NCBI GenBank assembly: GCA_047495785.1
Contig: JBLDXI010000013.1
Span: forward strand, 620,001 to 684,000
Origin: Lepidodermella squamata
Lineage: Eukaryota; Gastrotricha
Length of the DNA stretch: 64,000 bases
Direction of reading: 5' to 3'
Position numbers and translations under genes: made by a program. Positions within the stretch are counted from its first letter, which is position 1. Every line of letters starts with the position of its first letter. This document shows positions 33,059 to 45,359 of the stretch, one piece after another. The notes beneath the pieces are model-generated. The model saw only the letters and a list, made by a program, of their open reading frames with translations. It searched no databases and had not been told where the DNA came from.

Positions 33059-34806
33059 ATGCCAAGTGCTCACGTATGGCTATGCCTACTGCTAGCCGCC
33101 GTTTTTCTGATCGATAGCACCCTTGCAGATGACAGTAAATATAGCTAGGAAATATTAGCAAATTTGAACGATTATATTTTCAGAGGATTGCTTGACTAAT
33201 GCCTACGTTCCTCGTAGCCCGAATGCTATGTACGGCTACAACTCGAGCGAGCCTGGCGCCAAATTATACCCCGACCTCGAATCTTTCTTGCAGATATACC
33301 GAGAGATGGTTTTTCCGTGCAACGGATGGCTGAAGAGCGTTGTATTACTACCAGCTCAGGGAGAGGTTGCATTTCAAGAGAAACAATTAAAATCCAATAT
33401 ATTAGCGTCGCTGCATTTAGATAAAAAACGTTAACATAGGTCTTTTTCGGCCAAATCCGCTGGACAACGTGCTTAATCTGGTCAATTCGACGTCGATTCG
33501 GAATGTTTTGCCACCTTTCGGGAACAGAACTTGGTTTTTCTACGATCTTCCTAAGCCGATCGAAGGCAAAATGGGCGATTACATTGGAATATTTTACGAC
33601 AGCTGGAGGACTGTCTCGTCTGACCTTGTTATCCGCAGTATCGACATCAGCGCTAATCCACAAGTTGACATTCCTGACGTAACTGGCGACGCTCTTGTTT
33701 TCAAGCTTGATGCAAGTCTCATTGCGCCAGGTTAATAGCCACAAGTTTATTGCTAAACTTAAACAATTTTTCAACATGCAGGGGGCTCTGTCGATATAAC
33801 GCTTGGTGACCGCCGAAGCCGCTTTCCTGCCCTTGCTGCAATCATAAGTAATCATCAAGCGGTTATGTTAGATGTGATTAAAAATCATGTATTTTGCAGC
33901 TCCTTGGATCACGACGACCCCAGCTCCAACCAGCCCTCAGCCACCCAGTCTGCCGCGACGTAAGATTTTTGAAATAAACCTGGAAAAAGTTGGCTATTTT
34001 TAAAATCGTCGTAGAGTGCACTCTTGACGTTTTGCCTGAAGATATCAACTGCGCGAACACAACTCGCAGATTTCGATATTCGGTCAGCTATGGTCGATGC
34101 TTTGAATTTCTGGGCTGCGATACGTTATCAACGACGAATAACTTTGGAAATTCAAGAGACTGTGTGCAATATTGCGCATGGCCAAGTAATTTTCCGATTT
34201 CTATGCCTGTTGTATTATAACTAATTGTTATTATTTCGCCAAGTTACCACATCACCTGCACCTGCGTCCCGAGCTGCTCCTCTTCAGGGTTCTCAAGACT
34301 CTAGGTGCTTGGAATCTCTGACTTCAGCTGACCGCAATTGCGCAAATCCATTAACTGAGAGATGGAATTTTAACTCGTTCTACAGGCAATGTACGCCCTT
34401 CTTAGGGTGCGATCGAGGCGCTGGAGCGGGTAACAACTGGGAATCAGCTTACCAGTGCCAAACGGCCTGCATTCTCGGCAACGCTACCGACCCTGGCGCA
34501 GCCGATACTCGTAAGGAATATATTTTGATCAATGAATAAGTAAATGAATATTTTGCCGTAGGTTGCACGTCAGACGCAACTTTAGGCCAATGGCTCTGCT
34601 TATATAAAGAGTCGCGCTACTACTGGGATCGAGATGCTAAGTCTTGCAAGCAGTTTTATGGGTGCCCTTATCGAAATAACATGGGTTACGCGGTAGGAAA
34701 TAACTTCGGGTCCTACTCGTCATGCGTCTCCAGTTGCTCATCGCCGACTACAACTACAACGACTACAACTACGACAACCAGAGCGACAACGACATTAGCT
34801 CCATAA
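33059..34806 (+). CDS. secreted protein with three Kunitz-like domains
   Basis: Eight exons: 33059-33134, 33184-33365, 33421-33730, 33782-33847, 33900-33959, 34015-34185, 34244-34510 and 34562-34806, giving 458 residues with consistent phases. The start MPSAHVWLCLLLAAVFLIDS is a signal peptide ending near TLA|DD. Residues about 25-190 form a domain I do not recognise (RPNPLDNVLNLVNSTSIRNV, then GNRTWFFYDLP). A Thr/Pro linker follows, then three six-Cys modules with RFRYSVSYGRCFEFLGC-type cores and NNF before the fifth Cys. They resemble Kunitz/BPTI domains but have only 5 residues between Cys3 and Cys4 (7 is usual). The tail is a poly-Thr mucin-like stretch. Probably an extracellular protease inhibitor or matrix protein. 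Confidence 0.78.
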
Positions 34807-35090
34807 CATGAGGCGTGGGGCAAAACCGAATTTGAAAGAAAGAAATTTCGTTGTCCATATTCTGATATAGCTCCTTTTTTATGCAGAACTTATCCAGTCG
34901 TGTTTCGTTTTTATGTGCAAATAAATTAGCAGCTGAGCCTAATTCTGAATGAGTTCTCAGCGATTTGTCGGGGTCGCCGGTTGGGATCACTATAGGCAGT
35001 CCTCTGGCACAATCATTACCCGCATGTTCCAACATGCTTTGAATCATTTGGACAAGATAAAATTGAACGCTTTATTAAATAAGTAGTCAT

Positions 35091-35660
35091 TCATATCACC
35101 CTAATTATGGGTCGATTTTGGGATTTTCGGGGTGACTGATTTTTCACAGTTTCGGTGTGTGTTATGGATACCGGTTGCTGCTTTGGCTCGGTCACGAGGC
35201 CTTCGCTTGAAGTTGGCTTTGACGATGGAGGGTCGTTCACGGGTTTCGCTTTCAGTACATGCAGCGTGTAGTCTTGATGATAGGTAGTAGCCTCCTTACT
35301 CCTGGACGCCCTTCGATACTCCCCCTGAATTCTGCTGTCGGGAATCAAGTGCGGCACTGATGGGCGGGAAATAATAAAATCTTATTATAAATAAAATGTG
35401 AATGACAACTAACGTATTGTTGCCGCTACAGGCCTTTTGACAACTTTTTCAGGAAAGCGAGGAAAAGGGCCAATTAAATATGTCTGTTTAGTCATGCCAG
35501 TCGACTGGGCTGTTACTGTCCTCTGACTAAGTTGCTGTGACACTGGCGATGTGTTGGAGTTCTGTTGAAACTGCGGGGTTGATGCGGTCGATTCATTATT
35601 ATCGATAAAATATCGTCGCCTGAAATTGCGGTTATAAGTCGTCAGGTAAGCGTCGTCCAT
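35091..35660 (-). CDS. small protein, possible axonemal microtubule-inner-protein type
   Basis: Two exons, 35660-35414 and 35356-35091, give 170 residues. It starts MDDAYLTTYNRNFRRRYFID, then a Gln/Ser/Thr-rich stretch, then ATTYHQDYTLHVLKAKPV and a polar tail. No signal peptide, membrane segment or Cys motif. The TTYxxxF and TTYxxDY motifs recall short Tyr motifs in axonemal microtubule inner proteins such as the SAXO group. That is only a resemblance; I cannot name a family. CFAP90 and ANKUB1-like genes elsewhere in the window make a flagellar protein plausible but do not prove it. Confidence 0.5.
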
Positions 35661-36526
35661 TACAGTTCTTCTCAATGAGAGAAAAAATGGTTTGCACCGA
35701 CTGATGAGAAAAAACTGAGAGTTAAATCGCGACGGGGGGCGAGCTTTCAAAATTTATGAAATAGCCCATATATCAAACTAGACTGCGACGGCAAATCAAT
35801 ACATCGGCTATCCAAAACAGGAGTCGCCGCCTAAAAAAGCGCAAAAATGTGGTCCACGCAGCGAGCGCGCCAAGAGCGCATAGTTATAATGGATCGCAAG
35901 CGCACTTGATATTTTTTTTACGCATTTAATCAAGTTTACCTCCTTTATTGATGATGAAAGCAGAAAGGTTTTGTTCATTCAACGGCGTTTCTAGGTGATG
36001 TCGACAATCAGCAGAGCGAGCCGCAAATTACAGCGAAAGGCCCTAATTAACCTTTAAACTAAGCAACTCATATCGGCACGAAAAAGCTGAAATTAGCTGA
36101 AAAACCAATGGGAATAACTAGTTAGCTGAAATTAGCTGCTGTAAAAAGCCGTTTGACAGCTCCACCGTTTTCAGCAATGTTCAGGTGATTATTTTCAGCA
36201 ACAACAAAATAAAAATCGATGCAGCTTATACAAAATAGCTGGGTTTTGGGATTCGCTGCATCTGTCGCATTTCGCTACTTGCGATTTTTCGCTCCGTGTT
36301 CTGAAAAATTCAAAACGTGTCACGTTTTCACAAAACGCGCATCTGTCGCGTGTCACACTGCCCATGGTGGCTGGCATATGCTCTTAAGATTCGATTGCAG
36401 ATAAAGTTATCAGAATTTGCCTATTCCATGAAAAATAAAAGGGGGCGGATACTGAGCTGATAAGGCTCATTAGAAGGAATATACTACATGATTAACACAG
36501 AGTCAAACACTTTTAATGACATAATT
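35661..36526. other. intergenic region
   Basis: Probably both promoters of divergent genes. GCTGAAATTAGCTG-like motifs recur near 36090-36140. No gene seen. Confidence 0.4.
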
Positions 36527-38997
36527 ATGCTCTTGAAAACAACTGAACTGTTTGCTGTTCTAATCATTGGCTGTCTGGTGCGTAGCATCAGTGCAGAATC
36601 TGGCTGTACCTTAGTTGAACAGCCTCTCGAGTTGGACGAGTTGAAAGAAGAACCGATCACCTGTAAAGCGTTGCAAACACATTCGCATTGGAGTCGGTTG
36701 CGCTGTTGTACCACTATTTTGTCAAATTTGCCGCAATGTGATGCTTATGACATGGCCATTGCTCAAGAGCTGTTTGTTTTAATCACATCCTAAATCGGCT
36801 TCAATAGTAAATCAATTTCTTATTTGCACATTTCAGGAATAAAGCCGACAGCTACCGATGTTCTGTGCGGGCGAATAGCTCTTATAGTGACCGAGCTTGT
36901 TGCGAGACTGATTTGATCCTTGGACTTGCGTATAATCTAAAACTAATTAACGCTTGCGAAAAAAACGGAGTGGTCTTCAACGAAAGCCGCGCGTTCTCTG
37001 AATCAGATGGTAAATATATATATTTTGTTTTGCCAATTAATAAATTAAAATCTGTTGATAGGAGAACTGAAGGAAATAGCAATGTACTCGTATGGAGCAT
37101 TAACAAGTTCGACTGTTACCGTATTTTGGGAGATCGATGCTTGCACAATCGACACCATTTTGGAGCTGAGCGAAGAAGCAGCTGATGGGAAAACAGTTCA
37201 GCGTTATTCTTACTTGCAATCTTGCAGTTCGAAACTGAAGTCTGACCGGCAGGGATGTTTCACGCCAAAGCAACATTCGAAAGAACTGAAAGAGTTGCTG
37301 CCTCATACAAATTACACTATATCACTGCGCCAGAAACGATACAATTCCCGTTTCTGGAGTCAGCCTGTAATTATGAAGTTGAGAACACACGAAGAAGTGC
37401 CATTGTCGGCCGCAGAATTGGCACCAGGGCTGATTATTTTCGACAACGTGAATCATACTTCATGTTCGTCGATGGGGGCGGAAGGTTACGAATTTTTCAC
37501 GCTTATATGGAGGGTAATATTTTTAGATTTTCGTCAGCTAAAAATTGAATTTTCACCTGTGTAGAAACCTGGCAATGCTGTTGCGAGAGGGGAAATACTG
37601 ACATACGAGTTACGAATTCGATATTTCAACGAAACCGAACCGCTTTCTATCGTATATGGCTCAGAAACTAGTAAGACTTACATGCCTATTTCCGTCCACC
37701 ATGGACCTGGAAATTCTTGGTGCACTGTTCCTATAATTTTCGAAATATGGTCGCTTAATTCGGCGGGAAGGTCGATCATCAGCTCCAACATAGCAGTTTC
37801 TTTGGATACGTTTCTAATAAGTAAGTTTGGCCGGCGTGATGAACCACGGAAATTAAAATTTCGATTTCAGACGCGCAAAGCTTTTCCTTCGTGCTGGGTT
37901 CCTTGGACTCGATAAATATTGAACTTCTCCCTGAACGGTGGAGTAATTTAACACTTTATTATCGGACTGATGAATCGGATGATGATGCGATTGATTGGTG
38001 TGATGCTGGTTTATCAGACTTAGATGGGAAACCTTTGGGCATTCCGTTGAACCAAGGTTGCTGGAAAAAGAAGTCAATCTTCGGAATCTCCGTGGAATCT
38101 TCGGGTGGAAGTTCGGGAATTATTCCTTTGAAAAGCGGTGCAGTAAGCAAGGCTTTTACAATGATTCCGAACGAAGAAGATCAATCCTTCGGATACCTGG
38201 CTATTAGTTTAATTTCCGTTGCTGCCGCTGTAATTCTGTTAGCTGTAGTGATAGCTGTCTGGAGAATCCGAATTAAAACTAGAAGGCGCTCACGTGTTCC
38301 GGAGCCAATACCTTTACCAGAGATAATTTTCACGGGCGAACTGCCGATGTATCACGTTAGGAGTTCCTTTGAGAAAGCCGAAATTGAACAATCGAAACGC
38401 AATGGCGAGCCGGAGGCTGGTCCATTGAATAATCCATATTCTGTGCTAGTTGTTGGGCCTAATAGCGAACAACAAGAAAATGCGGATTTTGCATCAAATG
38501 TTACTTCGGAGGATGCTGTTCCATTGGTTGGTGGATCTGGTCAAAATTCTGAGCCAGCTGGTGGGCCTCATAGCGAAGATCAAAGCAATGCGGACTCTGC
38601 CTCGACTGTTAGTTCGGAGGATGTGCGACAGCCGGGTCTTGGGCACTACAAAGCCGTGGGTCTACAGAATTCCTCTGCTGGTACAGCACGCAATAGTTCG
38701 ACGCAAGCATCTAGTATGGAACCGACGTCGGAAGAAGGCGATGAGGAAGAATCGGAAAGTTCGTCCGTTACAGAAACAAGTGCGAATAATATTTCCAGGC
38801 TACTAGTATCATCGGGATATACTCCAATTTCTGAGGAGGCTACTTCGACTGACGAAGCGGATCCGCACGGTAGATTTTTCTCCGGCGATGAGGCTCGCCC
38901 GAGTTCGTACATTCCTATCGCCACGACTTCAAGCGGTGGTTCTACAGAATCCTCAAATATACCAGCTTCAAACTGTGGTGGTTATACGCCTATTTAA
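36527..38997 (+). CDS. single-pass receptor with FnIII-like ectodomain, copy 1
   Basis: Five exons: 36527-36771, 36837-37009, 37062-37513, 37565-37820 and 37871-38997, giving about 750 residues. ATG 36527 is preferred over 36488 because it places a signal peptide (MLLKTTELFAVLIIGCLV) at the N-terminus. The ectodomain has Cys-rich segments and FnIII-like parts (LLPHTNYTISLRQKRYNSRF, then WSQP). One transmembrane helix, YLAISLISVAAAVILLAVVI, is followed by RIKTRRRSR. The roughly 270-residue cytoplasmic tail starts with a Pro-rich PEPIPLPEI near the membrane, contains an internal duplication, and ends with three Tyr motifs (GYTPI, SYIPI, GGYTPI). Architecture resembles a cytokine-receptor-like or adhesion receptor; the ligand is unknown. 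It is tandem with copy 2. Confidence 0.7.
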
Positions 38998-39238
38998 ACA
39001 TTATTTTAACCGTTTTTTTCGCTGAATAAAATTCGTTTTCAATTCGGCCTTTTTATATCGGTAGCATGCTCCATCTCACTGTTCGAGCTCAATACTTCTC
39101 AAATTGAGGGGGAGCTGATAAAATCAGGAAAAGATTAGGCTAGTTCTTTGGTATTTCCGTTATCGTCCACACTCAGCAACAATAGTGTTAGATATGTTAT
39201 TTGCATGAGGTTTTTATTTATAATATAGCTGAAATTCA

Positions 39239-41320
39239 ATGGCTATTGGATGCTGTTCTGAAATATTTGTCATTTTCCTCATTTGCCTCCCTTTCTCTTT
39301 CTCGTTGGAATATTCTTGCTCAATTAGTAAACTCGCAGCTCCAATTACTTCGATTGAGACTTTCGCGTCGACTAGTGGCTTTGAACGGTGCTACGTCACA
39401 ACACCGGTTCACGGCCGAGCTGGCAGTGTTGCTCGATGTTGCGCCACACCTGTCAAAGAATGCCGGCAGCAGCTACTGCGGATCGAACCTTCATCAGTTA
39501 GAGGCACTAGGTTGATTTCTGAATAAATTATAATATAGATTCGTCAATACCTGCGATTGTACAGAAAAGATGAAAGCTGTGACACTGCCGTCGGCCAATG
39601 TTGCGCTTCATTTACTAATGAAAGAGATACGGCTTACAACATAAGTTTGATCTGCATCGATGAAGGAGAACAAATCCTCAATTCTTCGAACATCAAAAGA
39701 TTCCTACCTGTGGAACATGGTAATCAGCAGGCATTAAAAATGTGTCTCTCACAATGCATCAGGTCTGTAATTATTTTCCACAGAGCGAGCGAACTTCAAG
39801 TCATCTGACCTCCGAGTTTTTAATGTTACGAGTAGGACAGTTAATTTTGAATGGACGATGATGGGTTGTAATAAGGAGCTAACCGCAAACCTGTGGCAAA
39901 TCAGCAAATCGATTAAAAAGCTTCTTGATAGCCGATTAGTCACCTGTCGGCATCCCAGCAATGACTCCGGACTGTGTTCAAGTCGTGAAAAGAAAATAAC
40001 CTCAAGGTTATTTGACGCAAATGATCTCGACCCATATACAGAGTACATGGTAGAATATCGGCAGAAAATTGAAGATTATTGGACAAAACTTTGGGGAGAT
40101 GCTAATTACACAAATTTTACGACATTTGATGATATCCCTCTGAGCGGGCCCACGATTTCACCAGGTGGTATCATCGTCCCAGGCTGCGGCGAACTCGCAA
40201 ATAATGGCTCATCTTTCAACATAACCGTTGTTTGGAAGGTTTGATTCTCATGATTTAATGGTAAAGAATTATCATAAATCATATAAATCGTTCTATCAAC
40301 ATAGGCATTGTTAGACCCTTTAATCCTGCGAGGACTTTCAAAAGGATATACTGTTGAAGCCGCATTTCTGCCAACAAATGATTTGGTTAAAAAGATCAAC
40401 TACACCTATCCATTGGAAACTAACTCAACCATGGTAGATATTTCTATCAACGTGATAGAAGACATGAATATAGATGATCTCTGGAATTCGTTGAATCTAC
40501 GGGTCAACATTTGCGCTAATACTCGGGCTGGTTATTCGTGTTCGGCTTTCGAGGGTAATTTAGGAAAAATCGCTCAGTGTAAGTTCGTATCTTTTTTATA
40601 CGCAATTATCAGCGAGAGTATTGGAATTTAGACGCTCGACAACTTTCCATTCAGAGATTCGAGCTGAGATCTCAGTTGAAGATAACCGGAGCTCCGTTTG
40701 GTTCACAGAACGTCACTTTCTACTACGTTGGAGAGAACTCGCGTCAAGTAGATTGGTGCACAAAACGCTTAGATGACGGGCCGACTTTCGATTTGCCACC
40801 TGATTGCTTCACAGAAAAGCTCGATGGCCAGTTCATGGGAGTCTCAGTCGAGGGCGAAGGTTTCAGCACGGGTATTTTGGATTATAAACAGTGCTTCGAA
40901 CCTCCTTTCCAAGCGCTATTCGTTGCGATCATTCCTGTGGGTGCAATAGTTTTAGCTATAATGGTAGCTGGCATTGTTTGTCTGGCACTGCGAAACAGGA
41001 ATTCGAGGAACTGCTGTAACGTTTTACTGTCAGGTGATCGTCGCAACGCTTTTTCGCGGAAATTCAAGCTGGAGCCATCTGCCACACCGATAGAGGATGC
41101 CAAAGACATTGTTTATCACACATCAGGCGATGAACGAAATTTACAACCTCTGCTACCACCTCGCCAACCTGCATCTCAGCATCTACCAAAGCCTGTAATA
41201 ATTGATGACGATAATGAATCCCAACATGATTCAGTGGCTGGTTCTGACCTGGTAATGGATGAGGCTGTGATGTCGGTTTCAAACGACGAAAAATATAAAA
41301 CATGCAACCCTACTGTTTGA
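39239..41320 (+). CDS. single-pass receptor with FnIII-like ectodomain, copy 2
   Basis: Five exons: 39239-39496, 39539-39719, 39784-40238, 40305-40578 and 40632-41320, giving about 618 residues. It has the same exon count and phase pattern as copy 1. The signal peptide is MAIGCCSEIFVIFLICLPFS. FnIII-like elements include ANDLDPYTEYMVEYRQKIED, then YWTKLW. The membrane-proximal FYYVGENSRQVDWCTKRLDD corresponds to copy 1 LYYRTDE..DAIDWCDAGL. The transmembrane segment is ALFVAIIPVGAIVLAIMVAG. The cytoplasmic tail is shorter (about 110 residues), with LLPPRQPAS and no TPI tyrosine motifs. Intron 1 (42 bp) was chosen by phase. Ligand and pathway unknown. Confidence 0.7.
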
Positions 41321-41678
41321 TAATCCATATTATTTCACATATTTTTCATTTTAAAATTTAGGTTTCAATAAATACCACTTTGTTATACTATAAACGGAGG
41401 CTCGGCTATAGTCTAATGGTTATCGGTATTTGGTTACTTGCCTTGTAGAGGTTTTTCCAGTTATTATATTTTTACCTGGGCACATATACAACATCGTTAG
41501 AGTAAATCAGTGGTGTTATCTGTGAATTGACGATAAAATCGCAGTAATATTTTATTATTTGCAAAGAAGGGAGCAATTTTGTTACGGTGGATTGTGTTCG
41601 CCGCAGAATAACGCACCGTCCGCAACACGCTAATGTTCTTCGCGATTTCTTCTGGCTCAGAATGTATATGCGGAATGA

Positions 41679-41835
41679 GTATATAAGATCAAGGGCGAAA
41701 AGGAGCATGGAAGCGAATAAACATAATTCACGATGAGAGGAAGCGCTAAACAAAATGTGGAAGTTTTTCCCAGCGATCGCGTATTTTATTATTTGCATAT
41801 TATCGCAACGCGGGCTTCTACAGCGCTGGTTCAAG
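41679..41835 (+). promoter_or_regulatory. TATA box and orphan signal-peptide-like exon
   Basis: GTATATAAGA at about 41679 is a good TATA box. About 75 bp downstream, ATG 41755 opens a 27-codon exon, MWKFFPAIAYFIICILSQRG then LLQRWFK, ending exactly at a GTAAAT donor (41836). It looks like the first exon of a secreted or membrane protein. I could not find its next exon; it might join a downstream gene or be non-coding. Confidence 0.35.
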
Positions 41836-44800
41836 GTAAATAATATCTACGTATGTATTGTATTATTAGGTATTTAATATAGAATGGCATATAGCATGCC
41901 CAAGATGCATTAGAAACATAGTATTTTCCTTATTTTCTACAACCTGTACAGAACTTCTTGCTTTTTTCTTTGCGACAAGAGGCCCATAGGGCTCTAGATT
42001 CACTTGGAGCGGAGTAGAGCTGCGCTGCCTCTGAAGACGATTTTTTGTCTTTCCAATGTGCTGCGATCGTTTGTTCGCACCTTGTAATGCGATGACGCAA
42101 TTCACACATACACCTCCCACTTTCATTTCCGTCGACCAAATGGTTGAATTCACTACTATATGCGTTATGATGAGTCTAGTGCAACAGCCTATAATGCGCC
42201 GAGTGTGAGTAAAAGCAGGCGGCAGAGTTGCCGAGCGCACACGACTCTGCCGATGTCATACAGCCTACTATATATAGGTTAAAGCACGATCGTTCAAAGC
42301 CGCAATATACAAGTGCAAGTTCGGATAGGCGACCATACATAGGTAAACTGCTCTGCGTCACCGTATACATTCCACTGGCCATGTTATAATTCGCTTTCGT
42401 CACGTCAGCCCTAGCATCATCGTAGTCATGTCTATTCGGAGCCTATTATCGTGGTCCTTTTTACTCGTCTAACCTTTACCTGATATCCGCTGTCGTCCTC
42501 TGTGATGGTTTGTTGTTGTCTCAGTTCACCTTTTCCGCAGCTATAATATAGCAGCACCACGTGCGCGCGCAATGGTGCCGCGTTGTCCACATCATTCAGT
42601 CATACCTACCATTACTATTATCATGTTATGCCTGCTGAACGCAAGAGGCCGCGGCATCACTTGGCACCAGAAACAAACTTTCGAGCATTCTCAAACGCTT
42701 CTCAAGGCCGCAATTTATTTACGAGTTGTTGCGAAGTCATCGATGCAAATGCGCGTATAGTAGGAAATTATTGCTCGCGTCCATAGTTTCTCGACGCTGT
42801 TATTTTGATAAGAAAACCCGGCTGTACGTGACCCCGTGATTATACGTATAAGTTATGTATGTCGCATAACGCGCTAGCCGATGCCCCATGCGTTTTCCAA
42901 TGTTTCACACCAGGAAAAGATAAGATTATTATAGTAGTCCTTCATACCGCGCCAGTGGAAAATGACAGCAACCTGCATCGCGATAATTAGCGTGTTGCCG
43001 CATTATTTTTGTGAATATTCAAACAGGGGCGATATCGCGGTCAAGTCGGTTGACAATAATATTGCTCTGCCCCACTCTGCTGTTATTTGCGTTCGTTTTA
43101 AGCAACATTTTCGTGAGGTACCTAGTGATGAAGTGCCTGGGTATTATAATTTACAATTATTACCATCGATGCGCACATCACCCGACTAGCAATCGAGATG
43201 CCGATTATTAACGGGTAAATATTGCGCGTGGCAAGTTGAGACACAAACCAGAACACTGGCCTCCTCCTTGCAGGCTTACCTGACTGACTACTACCTTATA
43301 TTTATACCTACCACGACCACACCATTCAGTCGTAGTCGCCGCCGCAGCCGCTCTATAACAGCACCATAATTACTCACCTTCATCTCATCGTCGTCGCTTT
43401 GTTTGTTCAAACACGCAGTTGGCCTACATGCTACACACATAGCCAGAGGCACAGTACACATGTGCTGCTGCTACTACTACTACTCGATTGCGATGTAATG
43501 TTTTTAAACAACTCGCTACAAATTTGTAGTAGGTACAGATGTTTCCAGCCTTTCTTTTTACGAAGATATAGCCACAGCATTTATTCGCTTCGTCATCATT
43601 GCAAAAATTGCTGGGTTTTTCCCAGGGCTTACCATGCTCATTAATTATTTGCCAATACCAGCATGACTGAAGGCTGAGCAGGTGAGCGCAGGCTCTATAT
43701 CGACCGATAAATAATGGCGATGCTTCTTTATTATGGAATAACGATTTTTTTTTGACAAATTCTGCCACGTTTGTCTTATAATAGTAATTTCAATTATAGG
43801 CTTCCTATAAAAAGAGTTTGCAATTTTTTTATTTCTAGATGGACGTTACGGATAAATTAAGCCAACATTTTTGAATTTTGAATGTCTTGAGATATCGATT
43901 CAGCATTAGTCATATGTTATCGCAGCACGCACGCGTCCACCTCGTGTCACCACCGCCGTCTGTTATTCGTGCTGACGACGATGTTCAGATCGAAAATAAC
44001 CTCGCCTCTTAGTACTATAGTGTAGTAACTAACCTATCATATGGCACGGGTTAGCATAATAGAATTAATAATAGGATTGACGCGATGGCATGTTCTGATC
44101 GATAATTTTGCGCTTCCGTCGTCGCGGTATGAAAGAGTAAAGTGTTGGTGTGCTTAGGGTCTGTGTATCGTATTAATGCTACTTCTTTAGCTACTCTGTT
44201 AAAATGTCTTAGTTCGACCGGTCCGCTGTGCTTCTTTTCCGATGCGATTTCTTACTGCTTCGGCCAGAAATAATGCTAGCAACAATGGCACATAAACATC
44301 ATCACAGCTATTTCCGGCGTTGTTTGTAGGCCACTGCTCTTCTGCTTTCTTATACGCATTTAGCCGAATGCGAGAGCAAGAGAGAGGAAAAATTATTATT
44401 ATTTTATTATTTCACGATATTGCATATCGCTGATGAAAGCGTATTAATATTGCACTGTTTAAGTTGTGAATTTTCCTACTGCTGGTTATCCATCACACGC
44501 CGCGTTCTGTCACGTTGTCATGGTCTTCGTCGCTGGCATAAGACTTGTTTTAACAATGAAACACTGCGTTGAATCTGCCGCCTTTACATAAGCTGTAGCA
44601 AGTCGCAGAATCTACCATTGTCGCCATAGACTGTTAACACTATTTATTATTATTATTACTGCTCTATGGTTTTTTCTCGCTCCGCTCACAGTGTAATCGC
44701 TGAACTAACCCGAGCAGTTGCCGTCGTAAAAATGTTTATTTATGCCATTCTATTTCGTGGCCCAACACTCGAGGCCACCGCCCAGAGAAACGACGTGTGG

Positions 44801-45359
44801 GATGCGTGTTTATTCGCCTTTAAGTGTCAAGATAACGCGATTTGTGGCATTATATTTATTATTAGCCAAGCGAAAAGGCCACAGCAACACCCTGCGCCTG
44901 GCTGATACTTCAGGTTAAAATCGGCCGATTTTCTTCCTCATCATCGTCATTACCGCCGCCGAAGCACGTACAATGAGCCCTCTTCAAATTCAATTTGCGT
45001 GTGCCAGCCATGTGCCGTGAGCAAACAAATTTACGTGAATTGCTCAAAAACACTCGCGTTTTTTTATCTTGTTATTTTGTTGCAAGTAATAATTTTCTCG
45101 CCGTCTAGTTTTGTTTAAATAATTTATTGTTGTTCATCCTTGCTGTCAATTTGAAAAGCCGAGGTGTTGCTCTTTTTGCGCACGCCTGAGAGATACATTC
45201 GTACGCTACATTTTTCAACAGAATTTGTGCTTCAAATCGCTTTCTGCTGGCTGTTTTCTTCTTCTTCTTCACGGTCGATATCGATATTAGCGTGCACATC
45301 CTCAACACCATTGCTTTTAATTCGTTCCATGGGCTGCTCATTTGAATCAGCGAACTATC
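41836..45359. other. long non-coding interval upstream of the hexosaminidase cluster
   Basis: About 3.5 kb with only short ORFs, no recognisable domain and scattered ATT-rich microsatellite stretches (about 44390, about 44640). A 62-codon ORF at 42572 starts with a hydrophobic segment but has no other support. Likely regulatory or intronic sequence. Confidence 0.4.

Noticed and set aside
33226-33858. 210-codon minus-strand ORF
   Set aside because: Antisense to exons and introns of the Kunitz-like gene; no recognisable motif.
41400-41465. tRNA-like 5' half (GGCTATAGTCTAATGGTTATCGG)
   Set aside because: Box A resembles a Glu/Asp tRNA, but there is no box B or acceptor pairing downstream.
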